Source: Oscillospiraceae bacterium
GTDB taxonomy: Bacteria; Bacillota; Clostridia; Oscillospirales; Oscillospiraceae
Reading direction: 5' to 3'
Length of the DNA stretch: 42,709 nucleotides
NCBI GenBank assembly: GCA_902778665.1
Contig: CACYYN010000017.1
Location: forward strand, 1 to 42,709
Shown: piece after piece, positions 33,809 to 42,299 of the stretch
How the letters are laid out: each line of letters starts with the position of its first letter
How positions within the stretch are numbered: the first letter of the stretch is position 1
Notes under the pieces: model-generated
What the model was told of the DNA's origin: nothing
The model's input: only the letters and a program-made list of their open reading frames with translations
The model's database searches: none
Made by a program: the position numbers and the translations under genes

Positions 33809-34822
33809 TCAGAACGAGCCGTTGATGTCCATGGAGGCATAGGCGTTAAGGTCACTGCCGGCAGTGTGTCCGGCAAGAAACTCATAATAGCCCTGGGCAC
33901 CGATCATGGCAGCGTTATCGCCGCAAAGACGAAGAGGCGGAATGAAGAGGGATATTCCCTTTTTCTCCGCTGCAAGGGTGAAGTCACGGCGGATGACAGA
34001 GTTGGCTGCGACACCGCCGGCGATAACCAGCTTGTCGTACCCCAGTTCGTCCACGGCCATCATGGCACGGGGCACGAGGCTGTCGGACACGGCACGGGTG
34101 AAGGAGGCAGCGAGGGAGCTGCGATCGATCTCCTCCCCCGTCTGCTCGGAATGATGGACGAGATTGATGACTGCCGTCTTCAGGCCGGAAAAGCTCATGT
34201 CATAGGGGCTGCCCTCGATATGAGACTGGGGAAAGACATATTTATGGTCATCTCCCCCCTGGGAGAGCTGGTCAATGGGTTTGCCCCCCGGATAGGGCAG
34301 GCCGAGGACACGGGCTGTTTTATCAAAACACTCCCCTGCCGCATCGTCTCTGGTGTGGCCGAGGATGCGCATATCCGTATAATCCCGCACATCCGCAAGA
34401 AGGGTGTTGCCCCCGGAGATGGCAAGGCACAGGAAGGGCGGCTCCAGATCCGGATAGGCCAGATAGTTGGCAGCCATGTGGCCACGGATATGATGCACCG
34501 GGATCAGGGGCACATTCAGGGCAAGGGCACAGGCCTTGGCAAAATTGACCCCCACCAGCACAGCCCCGATAAGCCCGGGGGCATAGGAGACAGCCACAGC
34601 ATCGATATCGCTGCGGGAGATGCCTGCATCCTTCAGGGCACGCTCGGCAAGGATGGAGATGACCTCGATATGACAGCGGGAGGCGATTTCGGGGACCACA
34701 CCGCCGTAGACGGCATGGAGGTCTGCCTGGGAATAGATCTGGTCGGTGAGGACTTTGCGGCCGTTCTCGACGACGGCGACGGCTGTTTCGTCACAGGTGG
34801 ATTCAAAAGCAAGAATTTTCAA
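33809..34822 (-). CDS. tsaD: tRNA N6-adenosine threonylcarbamoyltransferase TsaD
   Basis: 337 residues from a TTG at 34822, the family's normal length; LKILAFESTCDETAVAVV is the standard N-terminus and AGAAAGG lies nine bases ahead, while no ATG is near. The ASKHA kinase-like fold is clear: metal ligands in PVHHIRGH (about 110-117), SGGNT, and FCGDNAAMIG-type C-terminal RLCGDNAAMIG with VIAGGVAANS (about 260). It transfers threonylcarbamoyl to A37 of tRNAs that read ANN codons, with TsaB, TsaE and TsaC encoded elsewhere. It lies after rimI, as in many Firmicutes. The 152-base leader contains one copy of the 73-bp repeat. Confidence 0.95.
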   Translation of the reverse strand: MKILAFESTCDETAVAVVENGRKVLTDQIYSQADLHAVYGGVVPEIASRCHIEVISILAERALKDAGISRSDIDAVAVSYAPGLIGAVLVGVNFAKACALALNVPLIPVHHIRGHMAANYLAYPDLEPPFLCLAISGGNTLLADVRDYTDMRILGHTRDDAAGECFDKTARVLGLPYPGGKPIDQLSQGGDDHKYVFPQSHIEGSPYDMSFSGLKTAVINLVHHSEQTGEEIDRSSLAASFTRAVSDSLVPRAMMAVDELGYDKLVIAGGVAANSVIRRDFTLAAEKKGISLFIPPLRLCGDNAAMIGAQGYYEFLAGHTAGSDLNAYASMDINGSF

Positions 34823-34858
34823 GGAGTTAGACCTTTCTGAAAAGAATATTTGTTGGTA

Positions 34859-34931
34859 GCTCGCTATGAGATATAGCAGGTTTCGCGCGAGATGACTGCA
34901 TACCACGATTGGAGTGCTCTATCGCGCGCTA
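34859..34931 (-). repeat. Intergenic block repeat, copy 1
   Basis: Read on the minus strand: GCGCGCGATAGA, 10 variable bases, CGTGGTA, 7 variable, ATCTCGCGCGAAACCTGCT, a short variable stretch, GCGAG. All spacings equal those of copy 2 at 41200-41271, and about 53 of 70 positions agree, concentrated in the blocks. Block 1 can pair with block 3, or block 3 with the last block. It lies between rimI and tsaD. Confidence 0.65.
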
Positions 34932-34974
34932 AAAGAAAAAGAGAGCAAATGTTGTCTTCCTGCCGGGTGAACTA

Positions 34975-35421
34975 TTATGCAGAATAGTATTTGGTCATGA
35001 TCAAAGCATTTTCTTTGGGGTCGGTGTAGTAATTTGGGATTTCGCCGGTTTTGCGGTAGCCGTTTTTGGCATAGAGAGAGACGGCCGGGGTGTTGCTCTG
35101 CCGCACCTCCAGCGAGATGAAGGAGAGAGCGGACGCTGCGGCAAAATTATCCAGGGCGGCAAGGAGCCTGTCGGCGATGCCCTGCCGGCGGGCATGAGAG
35201 AAAACGGCCACATTGGTGATATAACCCTCATCGAGAATGTGGGTCAGGCCGGCATAGCCCAGAATGGCGTCCCCATCAGAGGCGACAAAGAGGGCATACA
35301 CATCATCCTGCAGCTCGTGGAGAAACTGCTCCTCCGTGTGCGGGAGAGAAAAACAGGCCTGCTCCAGCCGCACAAGCTCCGGGATATCCGCAGGAGAAGC
35401 CGGGCGAATCGTAACCGCCAT
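34975..35421 (-). CDS. rimI: Ribosomal-protein alanine N-acetyltransferase RimI
   Basis: 148 residues from the ATG at 35421, directly after the polA stop. GNAT fold: MAVTIRPASPADIPELVRLEQ at the N-terminus, HTEEQFLHEL, VFSHARRQGIADRLLAAL (acetyl-CoA loop R-x2-G-x-A/G, about 77), FISLEVRQSNTPAVSLYAKNGYRKTGEIPNYY, and a C-terminal ALIMTKYYS. This is the RimI signature order. It acetylates the N-terminus of ribosomal protein S18 and others. Located beside tsaD as in many Firmicutes. Confidence 0.9.
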   Translation of the reverse strand: MAVTIRPASPADIPELVRLEQACFSLPHTEEQFLHELQDDVYALFVASDGDAILGYAGLTHILDEGYITNVAVFSHARRQGIADRLLAALDNFAAASALSFISLEVRQSNTPAVSLYAKNGYRKTGEIPNYYTDPKENALIMTKYYSA

Positions 35422-35422
35422 A

Positions 35423-37981
35423 TCAGTGGGCCTCGGCCCAGCTGTGGCCCACCTGAACATCCACCACCAGAGGCACACTGAGGGAGGCGATGCCTGACAT
35501 GCTCTTCTCGAGAATGGCACTTACCTGCTCCGCCTCTTCCTCCGGGCACTCCACAATCAGCTCGTCGTGCACCTGCAGAACAAGCTTTGCCTTCAGGCCG
35601 CTCTCCTCCAGAGAACGGAAGGCATCGATCATGGCGAGCTTCATAATGTCAGCCGCCGTGCCCTGAATGGGCATGTTGAGAGCGACACGCTCGCCGAACT
35701 GGCGGACGGCGTATTTGGAGTTTTTCAGCTCCGGAATGTCTCTCCTGCGGCCGTAGAGGGTGGTGACATAGCCGTCGGCCCGGGCCTTTTCCACAATGTC
35801 GGTCATGTAGCGGTGCACACCGGAATACTCCTGAAAGTAGGCGTCGATATAGGCCTGGGCCTCCTTTGGAGAAACGCCGATATCCTGGGAGAGAGAAAAG
35901 GCCGAAATGCCGTAGACAATGCCGAAGTTGACTGCCTTGGCACTGCTCCGCATGGCATGGGTAACCTCACTGAGAGGCACCCGGAAAACATTGGAGGCCG
36001 TGACGGCGTGAAAGTCCTCCCCGCTTAAGAAGGCATCAATCATAGCCTGATCCTGCGAGATGTGGGCAAGGAGCCGCAGCTCGATCTGGCTGTAGTCGGC
36101 ATCCACCAGCACACTGCCGGGAGGTGCGATGAACATGCGGCGGATCTGGGAGCCAAGCTGTTTGCGCACCGGGATATTCTGCAGGTTCGGCTCTGTGGAG
36201 GACAGACGGCCGGTGGCCGTGACCGTCATCTGGAAGCTGGTGTGGATTCTGCCGTCGGGCGAGATGACCTTTAAAAGCCCGTCGGCATAGGTGGATTTGA
36301 GCTTGGTGAGCATACGGTATTCCAGCACATTGCCCACAATGGGGTGCAGGCCCTGCAGCTTCTCCAGCACATCGGCATTGGTGCTCCAGCCGGTTTTTGT
36401 CTTTTTGCCGTAAGGGAGATACAGCTTTTCAAAGAGGATCTCGCCCAGCTGCTTGGGGGAGTTGATATTAAACTCCTCCCCTGCCTCTTCCCAGATGGTT
36501 TTCTGCAGCGCGTCAATGCTGCCGGAGAGGCTCTCGCCGAAGGCGTGAAGCGCCTCCCTGTCCACGAGAAAGCCCTCCACTTCCATCTCAGCGAGCACAC
36601 GGCAGAGAGGAAGCTCCGCCGTTTCATAAAGCTTTTCCATGCCCAGATCCCGCAGCTTCTGCTGCAGAACCGGCATCAGCTCGAAAACAGCCTTGACTCC
36701 CGTCAGCTCCCGGCCGAGATAGCGGACGGAGAGCTTTTCGCAGGCATAATCAGAGTCGGTGCTGGAGATAAGGTAGGCGGCCAGAGCCGTGTCAAACGTA
36801 AAGCCGCCGCAAGAAATGTGTGATTCCGTCAGGCGACGGAGCAGGGCTTTCAGGTCCTGCGTGCACTTGGGCACCTCCGGTGAGAGGACGGCATCGAGCA
36901 GAGCGTCATAGCAGAGCATGCAGTCTGTGCGGTGGACGGAATAAACCGTGTCCCCCGTGCAGCAGGTGAAGGAGGAGAGATCCTCCGAGGCGAGAAAAGC
37001 CACCCTGTCCGCCTGCCGGAGAGCGGCGAGAAAGGCGTCGGCACTGTCCTCCGTCACATTCACATTGGTGACACTGCTCTCCTCCGCCGTGGCCGTTTCG
37101 GCATGCTCCGGTGCGGAAAGATGCCACTTTTCAATCATTTTGCTGAAGCCCAGCTTCAAAAGCAGGTCATGAAGACCGGGCGAAAAATCATAGTCCCACC
37201 GGTCCTCTTCCGGGGTAATGTCGATGGGAACCTCCCGGAGGATGGTGGCAAGCCAGTAGGAATCTCTGGCGGACTGCTCCCCGGAGGCAAGCTTTTTGCG
37301 GACGCTCTCCTTAATATCCGCAGAAGGAAGGGAGGCGTAAATCTGCTCGAGAGAGCCGAAGGATCGCATCAGGTCATTGGCCGTCTTCTCCCCGATGCCG
37401 GGCACACCGGGAATATTATCGGAGGAATCCCCCATGAGAGCCTTCAGGTCGATAATGCCTTTCGGCTCAAAGCCGTATTCGGCACGGAAAAGCTCCGGGG
37501 TGTAGACAATCGTCTCCGTCTGGCCGCCTTTGGTCTTGATAAGGCAGACACTGACACGGTCGGAAACCAGCTGCAGGCTGTCCCTGTCGCCGGTGACGAT
37601 GACACACTCCCAGCCCTTTTCCTCACAGATTCTGCCGGCGGTGCCCAGAATGTCATCCGCCTCATAGCCGGGGCAGGTATAGCAGTGGACATTCATCTCC
37701 TGCAGCACCTGACGCAGGATCGGCATCTGCACGGCCAGATCCTCCGGCATGGGCTTACGCTGGGCCTTGTAATAGTCAAAGGCCCGGTGGCGGAAGGTTT
37801 TATCCTTCAGATCAAAGGTTACGGCGAGTGCATCGGGAGACTGCTCGGCAAGCAGACGGTTGAAAATGTTGAGAAAGCCGAATATGGCATTGGTGGGCGT
37901 ACCGTCCGGCGCATTGAGAAGCCGCACCCCGTAATAGGCCCGGTTGGCAATGCTGTTGCCGTCTATGATCATATACTTCAT
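35423..37981 (-). CDS. polA: DNA polymerase I
   Basis: An 852-residue repair and primer-removal polymerase. The 5'-3' exonuclease domain (1-290) keeps its acidic ligands: DGNSIANRAYYG, YEADDILG, VTGDRDSLQLV, LMGDSSDNIPGVPGIGEKTA. The middle 3'-5' exonuclease-like domain (about 300-480) has TFDTALAAYLI but not the full set of acidic residues of the proofreading site, as in many Firmicutes. The polymerase domain has motif A DADYSQIELRLLAH (about 630), motif B RSSAKAVNFGIVYG and motif C QVHDELIVE. Its ATG is one base after the uvrB stop, so the two repair genes are co-transcribed. Confidence 0.96.
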   Translation of the reverse strand: MKYMIIDGNSIANRAYYGVRLLNAPDGTPTNAIFGFLNIFNRLLAEQSPDALAVTFDLKDKTFRHRAFDYYKAQRKPMPEDLAVQMPILRQVLQEMNVHCYTCPGYEADDILGTAGRICEEKGWECVIVTGDRDSLQLVSDRVSVCLIKTKGGQTETIVYTPELFRAEYGFEPKGIIDLKALMGDSSDNIPGVPGIGEKTANDLMRSFGSLEQIYASLPSADIKESVRKKLASGEQSARDSYWLATILREVPIDITPEEDRWDYDFSPGLHDLLLKLGFSKMIEKWHLSAPEHAETATAEESSVTNVNVTEDSADAFLAALRQADRVAFLASEDLSSFTCCTGDTVYSVHRTDCMLCYDALLDAVLSPEVPKCTQDLKALLRRLTESHISCGGFTFDTALAAYLISSTDSDYACEKLSVRYLGRELTGVKAVFELMPVLQQKLRDLGMEKLYETAELPLCRVLAEMEVEGFLVDREALHAFGESLSGSIDALQKTIWEEAGEEFNINSPKQLGEILFEKLYLPYGKKTKTGWSTNADVLEKLQGLHPIVGNVLEYRMLTKLKSTYADGLLKVISPDGRIHTSFQMTVTATGRLSSTEPNLQNIPVRKQLGSQIRRMFIAPPGSVLVDADYSQIELRLLAHISQDQAMIDAFLSGEDFHAVTASNVFRVPLSEVTHAMRSSAKAVNFGIVYGISAFSLSQDIGVSPKEAQAYIDAYFQEYSGVHRYMTDIVEKARADGYVTTLYGRRRDIPELKNSKYAVRQFGERVALNMPIQGTAADIMKLAMIDAFRSLEESGLKAKLVLQVHDELIVECPEEEAEQVSAILEKSMSGIASLSVPLVVDVQVGHSWAEAH

Positions 37982-37982
37982 G

Positions 37983-39950
37983 CTACTTGATCCCCCTCAG
38001 GCGGATAATTTCGTCCCGGAGCTGGGCAGCGATTTCGTATTCCAGCATGGCTGCCGCTTTTTTCATCTTCTCTTCCAGCACGGCAATGGCCTCCCGACGT
38101 TCCCGTTCGGTCATCCTGACGCCGTTTGCCTTCTTCACGGTCTTCTCCTCGGCAGAGGAGATCTCCAGAATGTCACGCACGTCCTTTTTGATGGTCTGGG
38201 GCACGATGCCGTGCTCTGTGTTATAGCGGATCTGCTTTTCTCTGCGCCGGGCCGTCTCGTCAAGACAGGCACGCATGGAGGGTGTGACGGTGTCGGCATA
38301 CATGATGACATAGCTGTCGGCATTTCGGGCGGCTCTGCCCACGGTCTGGATAAGGCTGGTCTCGCTGCGGAGGAAGCCCTCTTTGTCCGCATCCAGAATG
38401 GACACAAGGCCCACCTCGGGGATATCCAGCCCCTCGCGAAGGAGGTTGATGCCGATGAGCACGTCGAAGGAGCCCATACGCAGATCACGGATGATCTCCA
38501 TACGCTCGAGAGAGGCAATGTCATGGTGCATATAGCGGCACTTGATGCCCACGTTGGTGAGATAGTCCGTCAGGTCCTCGGCCATCTTCTTGGTGAGAGT
38601 GGTGACGAGGGTACGCTGCCCCATGTCGATCTTGCCGTGGATGGCTTCGATCAGGTCGTCAATCTGACCGTCCACCGGACGGACGAAGATCTCCGGATCC
38701 AGCAGGCCCGTGGGGCGGATCACCTGCTCGGCGATCTGACCGGCCCGGGACCTCTCATACTCACCGGGGGTGGCGGAAACATAGACTCTCTGATGGATCC
38801 GCTTTTCAAACTCCTCAAACTTCAGAGGGCGGTTATCGAAGGCGGAGGGCAGACGGAAGCCGAAGTCCACCAGGCTCTGCTTGCGGGCATGGTCACCGTT
38901 ATACATGGCGTGGACCTGGGGCAGGGTGACGTGGCTTTCATCCACAAAGAGCAGAAAGTCCTTGGGGAAATAGTCAATGAGTGTCATGGGCGGGGTGCCG
39001 GGGGCACGGTTGCCGATGACACGGGAATAGTTTTCAATGCCGGAGCAGTAGCCCAGCTCCTGCATCATCTCAATGTCATACTCGGTTCTCTGGCGGATGC
39101 GCTGGGCTTCCAGCAGCTTGTTATTCTCGGTGAAGAACTTCTCCTGCTCGTCGCATTCCTTCCGGATCCGTTCGATGGCGGCTGCCATCTTCTCCTTCGT
39201 GGTGACATAGTGGCTGGCCGGATAGATGACCGTGTGGGAGAGAGAGCTGATGCGGGCACCGGTGAGAGGCTGAATCAGAGAGATCCGGTCAATCTCGTCC
39301 CCGAAGAACTCGATGCGGACGGCTTTGTCATTCCAGTAGGCCGGAAAGACCTCCAGCGTGTCGCCCCGGACACGGAACATGTTGCGCTCAAAGGCCATGT
39401 CGTTTCGCTCGTAGCGAGCCTCAATCAGGCTTCTGAGGATGGAATCCATGCTCCTCGTCTGCCCCGGGCGGAGGGAAATGGCCATTTTGGCAAAATCGTC
39501 CGGCTCGCCGAGACCGTAGATGCAGGAGACGGAGGCCACCACAATCACGTCCCTCCTCTCCAGCAGAGAGAAGGTGGCAGAAAGACGCAGGCGGTCGATC
39601 TCATCGTTGATGGAGCAGTCCTTCTCGATAAAGGTGTCGGTATGGGGAATATAGGCCTCGGGCTGGTAATAGTCATAATAGGAGACGAAGTATTCCACCG
39701 CATTCTCCGGGAAGAACTCCTTGAACTCGCTGCAGAGCTGGGCTGCCAGCGTTTTGTTGTGGGCCAGCACCAGGGTGGGGCGATTGACGGCAGCAATGAC
39801 ATTTGCCATGGTGAACGTCTTCCCCGAGCCGGTGACGCCAAGAAGCACCTGCTCGTCCAGGCCGTTTTCAATGCCGGAAACCAGGGTGCGGATTGCCTCG
39901 GGCTGGTCACCCGTCGGCTGATAAGTCGAATGCAAAACAAATTTATCCAT
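37983..39950 (-). CDS. uvrB: Excinuclease ABC subunit B
   Basis: 655 residues from the ATG at 39950, the usual UvrB length; a GTG 18 bases upstream is less likely because the -10 box lies between them. Walker [11 protein letters not shown] (about 38), the beta-hairpin [12 protein letters not shown] that pries DNA strands apart (about 90-101), DESHV, the SATPGEYE motif, QTVGRAARN and a C-terminal UVR domain ([14 protein letters not shown]) that contacts UvrC. It verifies damage in nucleotide excision repair. No Shine-Dalgarno site stands before the ATG, and the promoter is so close that the mRNA would be nearly leaderless. Confidence 0.97.
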   Translation of the reverse strand: MDKFVLHSTYQPTGDQPEAIRTLVSGIENGLDEQVLLGVTGSGKTFTMANVIAAVNRPTLVLAHNKTLAAQLCSEFKEFFPENAVEYFVSYYDYYQPEAYIPHTDTFIEKDCSINDEIDRLRLSATFSLLERRDVIVVASVSCIYGLGEPDDFAKMAISLRPGQTRSMDSILRSLIEARYERNDMAFERNMFRVRGDTLEVFPAYWNDKAVRIEFFGDEIDRISLIQPLTGARISSLSHTVIYPASHYVTTKEKMAAAIERIRKECDEQEKFFTENNKLLEAQRIRQRTEYDIEMMQELGYCSGIENYSRVIGNRAPGTPPMTLIDYFPKDFLLFVDESHVTLPQVHAMYNGDHARKQSLVDFGFRLPSAFDNRPLKFEEFEKRIHQRVYVSATPGEYERSRAGQIAEQVIRPTGLLDPEIFVRPVDGQIDDLIEAIHGKIDMGQRTLVTTLTKKMAEDLTDYLTNVGIKCRYMHHDIASLERMEIIRDLRMGSFDVLIGINLLREGLDIPEVGLVSILDADKEGFLRSETSLIQTVGRAARNADSYVIMYADTVTPSMRACLDETARRREKQIRYNTEHGIVPQTIKKDVRDILEISSAEEKTVKKANGVRMTERERREAIAVLEEKMKKAAAMLEYEIAAQLRDEIIRLRGIK

Positions 39951-39959
39951 AGTAAAACT

Positions 39960-39988
39960 ATTATACACCCGGGAAAAACAATAGACAA
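39960..39988 (-). promoter_or_regulatory. uvrB promoter
   Basis: On the minus strand TTGTCT (39988-39983), 17 bases, perfect TATAAT (39965-39960). Nine bases separate the -10 from the uvrB ATG, so transcription should start about three bases before it. Confidence 0.65.
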
Positions 39989-40010
39989 CCTTAACATTTT
40001 TTGATATAGT
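39982..40010 (+). promoter_or_regulatory. Promoter of PAP2 operon
   Basis: TAGACA (39982-39987), 17 bases, TATAGT (40005-40010). Its -35 shares five bases with the -35 of the divergent uvrB promoter, so one polymerase should exclude the other. Confidence 0.5.
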
Positions 40011-40060
40011 AAAAAAGGTAGGAAATCTTACCTGCTATTACCGGGAAAGGACATAATTTT

Positions 40061-40729
40061 ATGGAAATGAATGCCGCCGCAATCTGGATCAACAACACCT
40101 TTGCGGCATTTGACCAGTGGATGGTTGTTTTTATCCACAAGTTATATGAAATCGGAGGCGGATTCTTCACCCCGTTTTTCGAGTTTATTTCAGAGCTGGG
40201 GCACGGGGGCATCCCGCTGATTATCCTCTCGCTGATTCTGATGATCTTCCGCCGCACAAGACGTTACGGCACGGCCATGCTGATCGGCCTTGCCATCGGA
40301 GCACTGATCACCAACTGCTGCCTGAAGATTCTCATTGCGAGAGCGAGGCCCTATTCGGAAGAGACCGCCGCATTTTTCAACACCGACCTCTACCAGAAGC
40401 TGTGGCTGACGGTGGGGCAGAATGTGGAGAGCGACAAGAGCTTTCCCTCCGGGCACACCACGGCAGCTTTTGCCTCCATGACGGCCTTGTTCCTCACAGG
40501 CAACAAAAAGTACAGCTGGACGGCCTTTATCTTCGCCCTCCTGATGGCTGTGGCAAGAATCTATCTGGTGGTTCACTTCGCCTCTGACGTGGTGGCCGGC
40601 ATTGTGGTGGGCGTTGTTGCAGGCATTCTCGCCTCCCTGATCGCGAAGAAAATTCCGGCGGGATATTACAACAGCGACTGGCCCTTCCGCAAAAAAGAGG
40701 AGGGCGGCAAACATGTTCGGGTGGGGTAA
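40061..40729 (+). CDS. PAP2-family membrane phosphatase
   Basis: A 222-residue membrane protein with AAAGGA nine bases before its ATG. The three PAP2 active-site motifs are complete: KILIARARP (KX6RP, about 87), PSGHTTAAF (about 129, with the catalytic His) and a final R-x5-H-x3-D in RIYLVVHFASD (about 165). Five or six membrane helices surround them. It dephosphorylates a lipid phosphate, probably undecaprenyl diphosphate (BacA/YbjG-like role) or phosphatidic acid; the sequence does not tell which. A basic tail follows the last helix. Confidence 0.88.
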   Translation: MEMNAAAIWINNTFAAFDQWMVVFIHKLYEIGGGFFTPFFEFISELGHGGIPLIILSLILMIFRRTRRYGTAMLIGLAIGALITNCCLKILIARARPYSEETAAFFNTDLYQKLWLTVGQNVESDKSFPSGHTTAAFASMTALFLTGNKKYSWTAFIFALLMAVARIYLVVHFASDVVAGIVVGVVAGILASLIAKKIPAGYYNSDWPFRKKEEGGKHVRVG

Positions 40730-41114
40730 GCTCCGCTTCCGCTCTCCGGATAAAAAGACGATTCTGGAGGATGCGGAGCATGTGGAGGATTTCAAATCTT
40801 CCGAGACCATCGGCCGGGTGACCCTGGGCAGGCTGTGCCTGTATTATAAAGATCTCGGAAAAAAATACTATGTGCCCTATGAAACTATCGACCGTGCCTT
40901 CTGCCGGATCAGTGAAACCCAGCCGGATGACAGCCCGGCGTATTACTACTACCGGCTGATTCTGGTGCACGGAGAGAAGGAATTTGCCAACCTGATCTTC
41001 AACAAGGAAGAGGATGTGGACCTGATTCTGGAAAAGTTGCCCGGCTTTCATCCCGGCATCAAAATCGGCTACGTTCCCCCTGCCGACGGAAAACAGAAAG
41101 CAAGATTCTGCTGA
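40713..41114 (+). CDS. Conserved-looking hypothetical protein beside PAP2
   Basis: A 133-residue soluble protein that overlaps the PAP2 gene by 17 bases, so the two are coupled; AGGAGGGCGGC lies just ahead of the ATG. The order FKSSETIGRVTLGRLCLYYKDLGKKYYVPYETIDRAF and YRLILVHGEKEFANLIFNKEEDVDLILEKL looks like a PH-domain-like beta-barrel with one helix. I do not recognise a named family. A link to lipid-phosphate handling is suggested only by the overlap. Confidence 0.6.
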   Translation: MFGWGKLRFRSPDKKTILEDAEHVEDFKSSETIGRVTLGRLCLYYKDLGKKYYVPYETIDRAFCRISETQPDDSPAYYYYRLILVHGEKEFANLIFNKEEDVDLILEKLPGFHPGIKIGYVPPADGKQKARFC

Positions 41115-41118
41115 TAAC

Positions 41119-41160
41119 ACAGCCCTGCAGTGTTCTTTGGAACTTCTGCAGGGCTGTTTT
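41119..41160 (+). terminator. Terminator of PAP2 operon
   Basis: ACAGCCCTGCAG (41119-41130) and CTGCAGGGCTGT (41146-41157) form a perfect 12-bp stem with a 15-base loop, then TTT and an A/T tract. Confidence 0.8.
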
Positions 41161-41199
41161 GATATAAGAGCTTCGCAGGAAGACTGCTTTCATGTTCAA

Positions 41200-41271
41200 A
41201 GCGCGCGATAGAAATCTGAAACCGTGGTAGAATGTTATCTCGCGCGAAACCTGCTTGCACTAATTGCGAGA
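41200..41271 (+). repeat. Intergenic block repeat, copy 2
   Basis: Same blocks and spacings as copy 1, in the opposite chromosomal orientation: GCGCGCGATAGA, CGTGGTA, ATCTCGCGCGAAACCTGCT, GCGAG. Its end covers the last four codons and stop of the GH25-like gene (41260-41271). Confidence 0.65.
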
Positions 41272-42144
41272 AACAGTCTCTTCAACCGCTTCCGCCACCG
41301 GGACAAAAATATAGTCCAGATCCGTCTCCATGGAGATCCCGGGCACCTGGCCGGTCAGGGAGTACTGCCACATATCAATATGATAGTAAAAGCTGGGGTG
41401 GATGATATCCGGCGGTGAGCAGGGCAGCGCAAACCAGACCGGGTAGGCCGTCAGGCGGCTGAGATCATACCGGTAATAGCCGGTGGTGCGGTTATAATAG
41501 ACGCAGGCCTCGAGCCCGGCCCGGCGGATGGTTTCACAGAAGGCAACGGCACAGTCCGTTCTGGTGGCGACGTCCACATTGGCGGTGCGGGCATTCTCAG
41601 CCTCCACCACCTCCCAGTCAAAGACGACCGGAAGGGTGACGGGATAGTTCTTCAGGGTGCTCAGCACCCATTCGGCCTCTTCGATCGCCTCGGTAACACT
41701 GACGGCCTGGGAGAAGAAATAGACCCCCATATCCATCCCGCAGCGTTTTGCACCTTCATAATTACGGCGGAAGAAGGTGTCCTCAAAAAGGCCGCCCTCG
41801 GTATATCCCCTTCTGCCGATGCGGACATAGCAGAAGTCATAATGCATGGTGCCCACCGCATCCCAGTTAATCTCCTTCTGGTGCTCGGAGACGTCAATCC
41901 CCTTTCGCAGGGTATACCCCGTGCCGAGATAGACGGGTTCGCCATCAATATAGGCAAAGTCCGATTTGGAGAAGGCGTTAACCTCCACCCCCTCGATCGG
42001 TGTGTACCACACCCAATCATACCCGTCATAGAGATAGACCTGGCCGGCATGCGGGTCCGGTGTGGGCTTCGGCTTGCCGAGGGAGCAGGCGGAGAGCAGC
42101 ATCAGCAGGGCGAGAAAACAAATTGTCAGAGCTTTCTTTTTCAT
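41260..42144 (-). CDS. GH25-like (lysozyme-family) lipoprotein
   Basis: 294 residues from the ATG at 42144. The signal peptide MKKKALTICFLALLMLLSAC ends in a true lipobox (LSAC), so it is membrane-anchored. After a Pro-rich linker and a small region (about 30-75), the GH25 (beta/alpha) barrel begins with GIDVSEHQKEINWDAV (about 80; catalytic-type Asp), then YVRIGRRGY, GVYFFSQAVS, VVFDWEVVE (second Asp-x-Glu, about 175), ACVYYNR and DMWQYSLTG. GH25 enzymes cleave peptidoglycan between MurNAc and GlcNAc. No ribosome-binding site precedes the ATG, and the promoter lies only seven bases upstream. An in-frame ATG nine bases earlier lies in the -10 region. Confidence 0.85.
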   Translation of the reverse strand: MKKKALTICFLALLMLLSACSLGKPKPTPDPHAGQVYLYDGYDWVWYTPIEGVEVNAFSKSDFAYIDGEPVYLGTGYTLRKGIDVSEHQKEINWDAVGTMHYDFCYVRIGRRGYTEGGLFEDTFFRRNYEGAKRCGMDMGVYFFSQAVSVTEAIEEAEWVLSTLKNYPVTLPVVFDWEVVEAENARTANVDVATRTDCAVAFCETIRRAGLEACVYYNRTTGYYRYDLSRLTAYPVWFALPCSPPDIIHPSFYYHIDMWQYSLTGQVPGISMETDLDYIFVPVAEAVEETVSRN

Positions 42145-42151
42145 GGCTGTC

Positions 42152-42180
42152 ATCTTATCATAGAACGGTGACAAGTGCAA
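42152..42180 (-). promoter_or_regulatory. Promoter of GH25-like lipoprotein gene
   Basis: On the minus strand TTGCAC (42180-42175), 17 bases, TAAGAT (42157-42152), then seven bases to the ATG. An 8-bp perfect hairpin (CTTTTCCG/CGGAAAAG) lies upstream at 42187-42214. Confidence 0.5.
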
Positions 42181-42253
42181 CACCAGGCTTTTCCGGATTG
42201 TTCGGCGGAAAAGATTGCCAGAAAAAAGATTTGAAAAAACGGAAAAATAATTG

Positions 42254-42282
42254 TTGACAAAAGCCATTCCGTTTGCTATTAT
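42254..42282 (+). promoter_or_regulatory. Promoter of tRNA operon
   Basis: Consensus TTGACA (42254-42259), 17 bases, TATTAT (42277-42282). Start near 42289, 11 bases before tRNA-Thr, as expected for a stable-RNA promoter. Confidence 0.8.
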
Positions 42283-42299
42283 AAGCGGGCTGGTGAAAC

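Noticed and set aside
33578-34840. 420-codon open frame opposite tsaD and radC
   Set aside because: Antisense to two genes with all family motifs; no domain seen.
37944-40004. 686-codon open frame opposite uvrB
   Set aside because: Shadow of uvrB in the complementary frame; Gly/Asp/Val/His-rich low-information translation and no ribosome-binding site.
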